Origin: Vibrio artabrorum
GTDB taxonomy: Bacteria > Pseudomonadota > Gammaproteobacteria > Enterobacterales > Vibrionaceae
Length of the DNA stretch: 64,000 nt
Assembly (NCBI RefSeq): GCF_024347295.1
Contig: NZ_AP025459.1
Coordinates: 682,001 to 746,000 of the forward strand
Direction: 5' to 3'
This document shows positions 55,060-63,774 of the stretch, in pieces (position 1 is the stretch's first letter; every line of letters begins with the position of its first letter). The notes below the pieces were generated by a model, which saw only the letters and a list, made by a program, of their open reading frames with translations, had not been told where the DNA came from and did no database searches. The position numbers and the translations under genes were made by a program.

Positions 55060-56530
55060 TGTCGATACACCAACCGAAGCAATCCGTCGTCGCTTTGATA
55101 ACACTAGTGAACAATTTTTCACATGGCTTATCATCCCGTTAAGTATAATCAATGGTGGTATCTGGCTAAATGGCTTAGGAGTGTTTGGTTCTGCAGTTTT
55201 TGACGCTGATATAACAACGACCATCTGGATAACAGGCCTTGCAGTATTAGCTATATCACTACTTAGTGGAGCTTGGGGTGTTGTTGCATCAGACTTTATT
55301 CAAACCTTGGTTATTGCTATCGTTTCAATCGCTTGTGCCATAGTTGCACTTGTTGCAGTGGGTGGCCCAGGGGAAATTATCAACAACTTCCCTTCAGGTT
55401 TCATGGTTGGACCTGATATGAACTATCCATTACTTATTGTTTGTTCTTTTTTCTTCTTTCTAGTGAAGCAACTCCAAGGCATCAATAATATGCAAGATGC
55501 TTACCGCTTCCTTAACGCAAAAGATTCAAACAATGCGAGTAAAGCAGCATTAATGGCAGGCTTAATGATGCTTGTTGGCACTATCATTTGGTTTATTCCA
55601 CCTTGGGCATCTGCAATTTTATACCCAGATGCTGCACAACAATATTCTGAACTTGGTGCAAAATCACGTGATGCCGTTTACTTAGTATTTGCACGTGAAA
55701 CCATGCCAATTGGTACTGTCGGCTTATTAATGGCTGGTTTATTTGCGGCTACTATGTCTTCTATGGATTCAGCACTAAACCGTAATTCAGGTATTTTTGT
55801 ACGTAGCTTCTACGCTACTATTGTTCGTAAAGGTAAAGCTTCCGACAAAGAACAACTTCGTATGGGACAAATTGCCTGTATCGTTAACGGATTACTAGTT
55901 ATCCTGATGGCTCAATTCTTCTTATCACTAAAAGAAGTCAGCCTATTTGATCTTACAATGCGCGTAACAACTCTATTACAAGGTCCAATTCTTGTACCAC
56001 TTTGTTTTGGTATGTTCATTCGCAAAACGCCCAAATGGGCACCTTGGGCTACCGTTTTATTTGGTGCGTTTGTATCTTGGTCTGTTATCGAAATCTTTAC
56101 ACCACAAACTGTAGGTGCTTGGTTTGGTCTTGAGAATCTCACTGCTCGTGAAATTTCTGAATTTAAAACAACAATCACCATCGTCGCACACCTAGTTTTC
56201 ACTACGAGTTTCTTCTGGGCTACTACCCTATTCTATAAAGAAGAGACAAATCCAAATAGTGAACGCCAAGCTAAGTTCTTTGTAGACATGGAAACTCCAG
56301 TAATCGCGTCTGAAGGTCAAGATATTGTTGACCGTATGCAACGTGAAAAACTAGGTACTTTGGTAATGATAATGGGCGCAGGCTTGTTATTGATGATCCT
56401 CATTCCAAACCCAATGTGGGGTCGCCTATTATTCTTATGCTGTTCAGCGTCCATATTTGGACTTGGGTATCTATTGAAAAAAAGTGCCGGAATTGATCCT
56501 AAGATAGAACAAAGTTTAAAAGCTTCTTAA
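55060..56530 (+). pseudogene. Sodium:solute symporter, 3' part
   Basis: This encodes residues from VDTPTEAIRRRFDNTSEQF to the C-terminus, with the sodium-site segment ATMSSMDSALNRNSG. The frame is open from inside the IS (a start is possible at 54998), but the first two or three helices are missing. An excision of IS copy 5 would restore the gene exactly. The likely substrate was an unsaturated uronate or oligosaccharide, judged from the porin and GH88 neighbours (inference). Confidence 0.9.
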
Positions 56531-56546
56531 AATCAATAATCAAAGT

Positions 56547-56580
56547 ACTGCTATCATTAAAGTTTAGATAGCAGTGTTTT
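56547..56580 (+). terminator. Terminator of the symporter gene
   Basis: actgctatc (56547-56555) and gatagcagt (56567-56575) form a perfect 9-bp stem followed by gtttt. It is a moderately strong signal before the GH88 fragment. Confidence 0.65.
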
Positions 56581-56631
56581 ATCAAATATCGTTGTTAATA
56601 AAATATTTATTGTAAATTTATAGGTTTAATT

Positions 56632-57036
56632 ATGATTATAAATGACTCTTGGGCAATTCAAGCTTGGTCAGATGTATTTACAAAAGTAAAAAAAACAAGT
56701 AACGACATCTCAATTCCTTTCCCGTCACTGACTTCAGATGGCATTTATGAAAATACACATGCACCATGGGCTTGGGTTGTCGGTTTTTGGCCTGGCTTAC
56801 TGTGGCTTTTATATGAAAAAGAACACTATGATCCATTCAAAAATATCGCTATTTCACGTGAAGATATAATGGATGGTGCTTTAGATGAATATGTTAATAT
56901 TCACCATGATGTTGGCTTTATGTGGCAATTAACTTCAGTCAAACAATGGGAACTCCTTGGTACTGAAAAGGGCGTTGTTGATCAAATCATCTTGAAGAAC
57001 AACGATGCCATATACGACTATCCGTTAGTTTCTGAC
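56632..57036 (+). pseudogene. GH88 unsaturated uronyl hydrolase, N-terminal fragment
   Basis: About 134 residues of a GH88-type enzyme remain, with APWAWVVGFWPGLLWLLYE and the catalytic Asp93 in NIHHDVGFMWQLTS. Full enzymes have about 380 residues, so nearly two thirds are missing. The frame runs into an IS5-type remnant near 57025-57036. The complete enzyme would have removed the 4,5-unsaturated uronic acid from lyase products in the cytoplasm. GH105 was considered, but HHDVGFM fits GH88 better. Confidence 0.78.
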
Positions 57037-57678
57037 GGGCATACCTAGTCCTATGACTTTGTTTATAGCCTTGACGTTCGCCATGATTTCACCCACTTGA
57101 GCGTTGTAACATCTCAAACTCAATTTACCGCTTGTTAGTCCCTTGTATCGGGACATCGCGGTCTCAGATATTGAACGATAGTGATATCCAGACTCAGCTT
57201 TCCACTCCGCTATTGTCCCATTTTTCAGAGCTGTTACTGCTTCGTTTCTGGGGTGACCGTCCTCCCAAGGTACTGCATTCTTTCGAGGGGGGATCAACGG
57301 AGTACAGCCTTTATTTTTCAGAGCCTCGTGGCAACTTTTTGTGTCATAAGCTCCATCTGCAGATACGGCTGTGACCTTTCTGCGTAGTGGGTTGAGCAAC
57401 GTCGGTAGCACTTCACTATCGCCAACATTTACAAGGCTGACTTCCGCGCTAATAGCTTCGTGAGTATCCACATCTACAGCTAAATGCAGCTTACGCCATG
57501 TTCTGCGTTTTTCTGCACCGTGCTTTTTTACTTTCCATTCACCCTCACCAAAGACTTTAAGCCCAGTGGAATCAATGGCTATATGGCGAATAGCGCCTCT
57601 AGATTTATTGCGATATTTGACCTGAACCGTCTTCGAGCGTTTACTAATACAGGTGTAGTCGGGAGAGGTCAGCGGAAC
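57025..57678 (-). pseudogene. Second IS5-family transposase, truncated at both ends
   Basis: The minus-strand frame encodes an IS903-type transposase different from the six-copy type but related to it. It carries TSPDYTCISKRSKTVQVKYR, the Asp in AIDSTGLKVFGEGEW, the Asp in SADGAYDTKSC, and the Glu in RSISETAMSRYK. The N-terminal part is removed by an IS66 insertion at 57679, and the 3' end runs straight into the GH88 fragment with no visible terminal repeat. Confidence 0.8.
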
Positions 57679-58525
57679 GTAATCGTTCACCAAGGTAACT
57701 TGACTCGATATTAACGGGGGGAACAGCCTATAGATCAAAGATGTTGGGGTACGGTCTCTTCGCCACAACAGCCGTGATGATCTCACTCAACACTGACATT
57801 GTCGACAAGCCACGTTTTTTGCAGGTTTCGATGAGGGTATGTATCCTACTGCGGAATTTATCGCCTGCATCCGAGGTCGTTCCGAAGCTGATTTTCCTTT
57901 GGATTACAAAACCTCTAATACATCGCTCAGCTTCATTATTGGTTAAGGGGATTGACGCTTTCTTGAGGAAAACCCACAAGCTCTCTCTATGTTTGAGCAG
58001 TAACTTGCATCGCCCCCGATATCGCTTGACCATGACATCAGTCCCTTTGCTCAACCAATGATCGAACGATTTCTGCAACCTACGCATTCTTCGTAAGTAC
58101 AGCGCATAATTTAACTCATCTTGTTCATAACGATGCCGAGTATGGAAAATGGCGTTCGTCAGCAAACAAAGATGTCTGCCAATATAAGCGGTGTGGCCAC
58201 CGCCACTATAATCCGCCATTTGCTGAAGGTTACGCTTCACATGTGCCCAACATAACTGATGACGGTCTGCGGCTATCCAGTTATAGCTAGGGCACTGGTC
58301 GCTGACCACAATGCCTGCATAGTCTTCATCAATGACCTTTTTCGCTGATGAGGTCGAGCGCGAATAAAGTATTTGCTCATAGACAAGGTCATCACTTGCC
58401 ACTAACCAACACCAGCGAAGGCTTTGTTCATCATTTCGGTGATGAGAGGTCTCGTCAGCATGAATCAAAGGCGCTTTCTTTAATGCTTGTTTTATCGCTT
58501 GATGTAATGGCGTTAGCATTGAAGC
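57679..58525 (-). mobile_element. IS66-family element, C-terminal (tnpC 3') half
   Basis: The left end GTAATCGTTCACCAA at 57679 matches, in 13 of 15 positions, the opposite end near 42592 (GTAAGTGTTCACCAA read on the minus strand). Together with the N-terminal half at 41854-42592 it would rebuild an element of about 1577 bp. The right side is cut at cattgaagc by IS5 copy 6. Confidence 0.75.
57728..58519 (-). pseudogene. IS66 transposase TnpC, C-terminal part
   Basis: This encodes 263 residues with the catalytic segments HADETSHH, VVSDQCPSYNW and NNEAERCIRGFV. The C-terminal end is FGTTSDAGDKFRSRIHTL and PYPNIFDL. The upstream zinc-finger half is missing because IS5 copy 6 cuts the gene. It shows what lies beyond the breakpoint of the fragment at 42847. 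Confidence 0.85.
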
Positions 58526-59579
58526 GGCGTTGTTGCGTAATTCAATGGAACTAAATCAAGAACCTACGATCTGAGCAGCTACGTCCACTCTATCTCGTAG
58601 CCCTATGCCTAAACCACGTTACAAAACAACTAACTGGAAGCAATACAACCAATCACTCATTAACCGTGGTTCTCTGACCTTTTGGATTGATGAAGAAGCA
58701 ATAAGCGGATGGGCGCAAAGCAAACAGAATAAGCGCGGGAGGCCGCGTCGGTTCAGTGATTTAGCTATCACGACAGCACTCATGGTCAAACGAGTTTTTT
58801 CTATGCCATTGAGAGCGCTGCAAGGATTTATCGACTCGATATTTAGGTTAGCCCATGTACCGTTAAGTTGTCCGCATTACACCTGCATCAGTCGTAGAGC
58901 CAAGCAAGTTGAGGTTTCATTTAAGACTAAAACGAGAGGAGCGATACAGCACCTAGCTATTGATGCTACTGGCCTTAAGGTTTATGGCGAAGGTGAATGG
59001 AAAGTCAAAAAACATGGGACGGATGGCAAGCGTAGAGTCTGGCGAAAGCTGCATATTGCAGTCGATACCAACACTCATGAGATCATTGCCGCCGAGCTAA
59101 GTTTATCGACGGTTACAGATGGAGAAGTACTCCCGAACTTACTGAAACAAACACGCCGAAGTATCCTTAAGGTGTCTGGTGATGGCGCTTACGACACGAG
59201 AGCGTGTCACGCTGCTATTAAGATTAAGGGAGCTATTGCGCTTATTCCCCCAAGAGAAGGGGCTGCCTTTTGGGAGCGTGGTCACCCTCGAAATCTCGCC
59301 GTGGGTTGCCAGAAATTATACGGCTCAAATAAGTATTGGAAAGAGCGGTATGGATACCACAAACGTTCACTCTCAGAAACAGCGATGTATCGAGTTAAAC
59401 AGTTGCTAGGAGGGAAACTGAGCTTAAGAAATTACAATGCCCAGGTGGGTGAAACTTACGCGATGATAAAAGCGTTGAACAAGCTTACTGGGTTAGGTAT
59501 GCCTGAAACTTGTCGCATTGACTAAGAAACAAGCGAAACGGGTTGGCTCTATCTCTAAATTTAATTACGCAACAAAGCC
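58526..59579 (+). mobile_element. IS5-family (IS903-type) element, copy 6
   Basis: This 1054-bp copy has left flank cattgaagc (inside IS66) and right flank ggcgttcgt (inside a symporter gene). No target duplication is present. The junction fits a deletion between two IS5 copies that removed the IS66 N-terminal half and the first part of the symporter gene (inference). Confidence 0.93.
58605..59525 (+). CDS. IS5-family transposase (copy 6)
   Basis: This intact 306-residue DDE transposase is identical to copy 1. Confidence 0.95.
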   Translation: MPKPRYKTTNWKQYNQSLINRGSLTFWIDEEAISGWAQSKQNKRGRPRRFSDLAITTALMVKRVFSMPLRALQGFIDSIFRLAHVPLSCPHYTCISRRAKQVEVSFKTKTRGAIQHLAIDATGLKVYGEGEWKVKKHGTDGKRRVWRKLHIAVDTNTHEIIAAELSLSTVTDGEVLPNLLKQTRRSILKVSGDGAYDTRACHAAIKIKGAIALIPPREGAAFWERGHPRNLAVGCQKLYGSNKYWKERYGYHKRSLSETAMYRVKQLLGGKLSLRNYNAQVGETYAMIKALNKLTGLGMPETCRID

Positions 59580-61031
59580 GGCGTTCGTCGTCGTTTTGGT
59601 GCTACAAATGAGCAAGTATTTACTTGGGCGACCATGCCAACCAGCATCGTTTATACCGGTATTTGGCTAAATGGTTTGGCACTGTTTGTCAGTGCGGTAT
59701 TTAAAGTAGATATTGAGACAACAATCGTAGTTACAGGTCTAATCGTCCTGTTTATTTCTGTTATCGGCGGCGCGTGGGGTGTTGTAGCATCCGACTTTGT
59801 TCAGATGGTGGTCATTATGGCCGTGACCGTGGTATGTGCTGTTGCCGCTCTAATTAAGATAGGTGGTCCTACGAACCTAATTGAACAGTTCCCTGCGGAT
59901 TCGATCATGGGTTCAAATATGAACTATCCGCTGTTGTTCGTGGCATGGTTCATCTTCATGTTCGTGAAGCAACTTCAAAACATCAACAACATGCAGGACT
60001 CTTATCGATTCTTAACAGCTAAAGATTCGACCAATGCTCGTAAAGCTGCGCTACTTGCGTTTGTTCTTATGCTGATTGGTCCTGCTATTTGGTTCTTGCC
60101 TCCTTGGGTGTCGGCAGTGATCTACCCAGATGCAGCCACAGTGCACGCAGCACAGCTAGGTAAAAAAGCAGCGGATGCGGTTTACTTGGTATTCGTTGAG
60201 AATGCGATGCCTGTTGGTATGGTTGGCCTACTTATGTCTGCGGTATTTGCCGCGACCATGTCTTCAATGGACTCTGGCCTTAACCGTAACTCCGGTATCT
60301 TTGTTCGTAACTTCTATGCACCAATCATTGATAAAAAGGCTGACGACAAGAAACTAATGCGTGTAAGCCAAGTGGTTACTGTGGTGTTTGGTGCTCTGAT
60401 TATCGCAGTTGCCCTATTCATTAACTCTCTTCGTGGATTGAGCTTGTTCGATGCGATGATGTACGTCAGTACGCTACTGCAGATGCCAATATTGGTCCCA
60501 TTATTCTTCGGTATCTTCATCAAGAAGACGCCAGATTGGGCGGCATGGGCAACATTGGCTGTCGGTATTATTGTCTCTTACCTTGTTAGTTTCGTGATTA
60601 CTGCCGATGTTGTAGCAAACTGGCTGAACTTAGACACGCCATTTACGGGCCGTGAAGCGAAAGACCTAAAAGTCTTACTCGGTATCATGGGTCACTTGTT
60701 CATCACGGGTGGTTTCTTCTGCCTAACCACTAAGTTCTACAAAGAGCCAGTTGGTGAACGTGAATCTGAACTGACTGAGTTCTGGAGCGATGTTGCTACT
60801 CCTGTAGTAGAAGAAGCAGGTCAAGATGAGTTGGATCGTCAACAACGCAACATGCTAGGCAAATTGATTCTTGTATTTGGTGTTCTAGTGACGCTAATGG
60901 TACTCATCCCGAATCCATCCTGGGGACGAATGGCCTTTGTCTTCTGTGGAGCGGTCATTGTGACGGTTGGTAGTTTGCTTCTGAAAAGTGCAAAACAAGC
61001 CGATAAGCTTACGACTAGTAGCGCCACATAA
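59580..61031 (+). pseudogene. Third sodium:solute symporter, N-terminally truncated
   Basis: The frame begins at the IS edge with GVRRRFGATNEQVFTWATM, which aligns with residue 107 onward of the intact paralogue. It continues to the normal C-terminus (sodium-site segment ATMSSMDSGLNRNSG). The first 105 or so residues, with about three helices, are gone. A start at 59634 is possible but would give a defective transporter. It is clearly diverged from the other two symporters, so it probably had its own substrate. Confidence 0.88.
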
Positions 61032-61047
61032 TTCTAATGCCCCCATG

Positions 61048-61081
61048 AGGAGCTACGCAGTTCACAGTAGCTCCTTTTTTT
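61048..61081. terminator. Terminator after the truncated symporter
   Basis: aggagctac (61048-61056) and gtagctcct (61067-61075) form a perfect 9-bp stem followed by Ts. It separates the symporter from the beta-helix protein gene, which must have its own promoter. Confidence 0.85.
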
Positions 61082-61131
61082 AACCAGTAACTAAAAGAAG
61101 TACATAATAAACGCGGAAGGGAGATCTAAAC

Positions 61132-63132
61132 GTGAAAATGAACGTGAACACACTCGCCATACTTATTCCTCTAACCCTATATAGCGCATCTGGCATTTCA
61201 GCTCCAGGTTATAAACAAGGCGCAACGTTACCTACGACATTTCAAAATACTATCTACGCAGTTGATCACGGTGTTATCGTCGACGATGGCATCGATGATT
61301 CTGCTGCATTGCAAGCTATTATTGACAATGAGGTTACCGCTTCTACGAGTAAAAATACGGTGATAATACTGCCACAGGGCACTATTAACCTGAGTGATGA
61401 AATCCATATTGACAAGTCAGGGTTAGTTATCAAAGGGGCGGGAAGCGATCCAGCCACGGGTACTCAAATAGTCGTTAAGTCTTGGTCACCTTATGGTGTG
61501 GATGCCAGTAATGCTCCTGATTTTGATAAGAAATACTGGCCTGGTTTTGGCGTATTTCGTGTCGAAACTCGAGAGAAGCATGTCAAGGAACCCGCTTACG
61601 AGGGGAGCGTCAACTTCCACTGGAAACACAGCATTGAGTTTGCACAACCTGCAAAAATGGGTGACAACACCATTGTAATAGAATCAGGAAAAGCCGGTGA
61701 GTTTAGCCAGGGCGATCTTATTTATGTCGGTGCCGCCAACGACAAAGCGTTTTTGGATAAAGGGCAAGTGCCAGAATCGAGAAGAAGTGGTAGTCACATA
61801 AAAACCGGTCACATGCGCACACAGATTTTTAAAGTGACAGCGGTAAACAGTGGCAACAATTCGGTCACCCTTGATGGCGCTCTAGAGTTTGATATCCCGC
61901 TAAACAATGAGAGTGGTTACAACAGCCGTGTCATGCCAGTCAGTGCGGTAGAAAACTTTGGTCTGCAAGACTTCTTTCTAACCATGGACACGAAAGGCAG
62001 CCATTGTGAGGGCTACAATCGCAACCAGTTTTCGGCGAGCAACCCTAATGGCGTCTTGTATCGATATGAGAACGTATGTGCACAAGATGCGATTCACGGC
62101 ATCATTCTCAAGTGGGCGTATAACGGCTGGGTTGATAATGTCCGTATCGACATGATCGGTTCACATCCTATTGTCAGTGAGTTCGCCAAAGCAGTCACCA
62201 TCTCCAACAGCACGATCGACGGCTCGTGGAATAAGGGGGCTGGCGGAAATGGCTATGTTCGTGGCTCTAAGTTATACAACAGCTGGATCCACAATAACGA
62301 TATTCGTAACATTCGACACCTCGCTCTCCAATGGTCAGCGACTGGAAATATCGTCGAGCACAATACACTGAATGTTGATATGAACTTCCACGGTGGCTGG
62401 GAGCGAAATAATTTGGTTCGCTTAAATCATATCGCCGTGCCGTACGAGCATCGCAGTTGGTCTAATGGGGCGCCAGAATCGGGGTCAACGTGGCAACCGA
62501 TTTGGGTTGGCTCCGGCGACCACGCCAGTAAGTGGTCAGGACCGACAGGGCCTAATAATGTCCTAACCAACAATACACTGGAGAAAGCAAAGAGTTCGGG
62601 TGAGAGTATTACTCGATGGGGGCTATTCGATGAACCTGATGTCGAGTACGCGCTCAATTGGGATGGCAGCCAGTACAAACATCTCAATATTAATGAAGAG
62701 CCAATAGCGACTTGGAATCAAGCGTTGGCAGAGGGCGTTCATCAGCAGATACCAACTTCTGGTGTCACTGTGGCTGGAGGTTCTTGGCCTCCGGAGGGGG
62801 TCGATCCAGAGGAGCCTGTTGATCCAATCGATCCACCTGTATCTGAAGGGTGTGATGTCATCACCCAATATAGTTGGGGGCAGAAAATGGAGTTGGACTT
62901 ATCCCAAGCAAGCTGTGTAGCGATTGATAGAGATCTCGCAGGAAAGACAGTGCAATTGTGGGACAGTGATGCAAATAATAGTTGTGATTTCAGGGGGACG
63001 TTATCCAGCATTGATGGTAGCGGCTCAGTTAACGTGACATCAAACTATGTGAGCAGTAATAGCCTAACAGGTAAGCTGGTTAAAGTGATACCAAATAATA
63101 ATTGTCAGTATGTTAAATTTAGGTCGTACTAA
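61132..63132 (+). CDS. Secreted right-handed beta-helix protein, candidate polysaccharide lyase or hydrolase
   Basis: This 666-residue protein has a signal peptide (VNTLAILIPLTLYSASGISA). The N-terminal Pectate_lyase_3-like start AVDHGVIVDDGIDDSAALQAIIDN leads into a parallel beta-helix to about residue 550. This region has asparagine-rich rungs, for example NGYVRGSKLYNSWIHNNDIRNIR and NIVEHNTLNVDMNFHGGWERNN, and resembles DUF4955-type proteins. A Pro/Glu/Asp linker (about 553-573) leads to a C-terminal module of about 90 residues with four Cys, probably carbohydrate-binding (inference). The start is GTG 61132 or ATG 61138 behind ggaaggga. It is the best candidate for the depolymerase of this locus. 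Confidence 0.75.
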   Translation: MKMNVNTLAILIPLTLYSASGISAPGYKQGATLPTTFQNTIYAVDHGVIVDDGIDDSAALQAIIDNEVTASTSKNTVIILPQGTINLSDEIHIDKSGLVIKGAGSDPATGTQIVVKSWSPYGVDASNAPDFDKKYWPGFGVFRVETREKHVKEPAYEGSVNFHWKHSIEFAQPAKMGDNTIVIESGKAGEFSQGDLIYVGAANDKAFLDKGQVPESRRSGSHIKTGHMRTQIFKVTAVNSGNNSVTLDGALEFDIPLNNESGYNSRVMPVSAVENFGLQDFFLTMDTKGSHCEGYNRNQFSASNPNGVLYRYENVCAQDAIHGIILKWAYNGWVDNVRIDMIGSHPIVSEFAKAVTISNSTIDGSWNKGAGGNGYVRGSKLYNSWIHNNDIRNIRHLALQWSATGNIVEHNTLNVDMNFHGGWERNNLVRLNHIAVPYEHRSWSNGAPESGSTWQPIWVGSGDHASKWSGPTGPNNVLTNNTLEKAKSSGESITRWGLFDEPDVEYALNWDGSQYKHLNINEEPIATWNQALAEGVHQQIPTSGVTVAGGSWPPEGVDPEEPVDPIDPPVSEGCDVITQYSWGQKMELDLSQASCVAIDRDLAGKTVQLWDSDANNSCDFRGTLSSIDGSGSVNVTSNYVSSNSLTGKLVKVIPNNNCQYVKFRSY

Positions 63133-63142
63133 GTTACATACT

Positions 63143-63275
63143 TGCCCCGTCCTGATATGGGTTGACACTTCTAACCATACGCTCGATGTAATTCATCGGG
63201 CGTTTGGTATTCTAAGGACGTATGTGGCCTCATTTGATTATAGATCTTGATATGATTTTTAAACTGATGCTTCAA
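63143..63275 (-). pseudogene. IS3-family transposase remnant, C-terminal end
   Basis: On the minus strand the last codons of an IS3-type OrfB are readable: FKNHIKIYNQMRPHTSLEYQ, then TPDELHRAYG and a stop at 63171. A terminal-repeat-like tgccccgtcctgatatgggt (63143-63162) lies beyond. The rest of the element is gone. Confidence 0.75.
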
Positions 63276-63496
63276 TTGATATTTTATGTAATTTCATTAA
63301 GGAAGTTTTATGATTGTTCGCAAAATTTATGATTGCTATTTCTCTTGCTTGTCCTAGGGGTGTAATGGCGGATGATATAGACTTCATTTTATTGGTTGAA
63401 ACCATAAAGTATGAGGTTACATCATTTCTTCCGTTTGCAAAGAAGCAAGCATCGGATGTAATCTCGTAAAGTCGCACTTCAGGAGAGGCTTAGAAG

Positions 63497-63700
63497 CGAG
63501 TCATCATTGCACTTATCAATTATCGTTTAGGCAATGCCTACATTTGGGCTAATGACCACAATGTCGTCGTTTCATTAACCAAGCGGATTGCCGATGGACA
63601 CTTATCTCAGTCTGTACCGCAAGGAAGCATTTTAGAATCCGTTAGTCAGATGCAAGCGTCAATCAAGCCATTTTCATTGAGTTCAATGAAAACGGCTATT
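63497..63700 (+). pseudogene. Possible HAMP/chemoreceptor gene remnant
   Basis: A frame without a start encodes ALINYRLGNAYIWANDHN, then LTKRIADGHLSQSVPQG and ILESVSQMQ. This resembles the HAMP linker of methyl-accepting chemotaxis proteins (IADGDLSQ-type motif). No receptor or signalling domain surrounds it. In the remainder of 63276-63774 I see no convincing gene. Confidence 0.35.
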
Positions 63701-63774
63701 GGACGATCTGCAATCCAATAGCCATGGTTTTGAAAAACAAGAGCTAGTGGCAGGTTAAGCATGAGTTGTCACGT

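Noticed and set aside
56632-57048. GH105 unsaturated rhamnogalacturonyl hydrolase as the identity of the truncated enzyme
   Set aside because: The FWPGLLWL and HHDVGFM motifs fit GH88 better, although the short fragment does not allow complete certainty.
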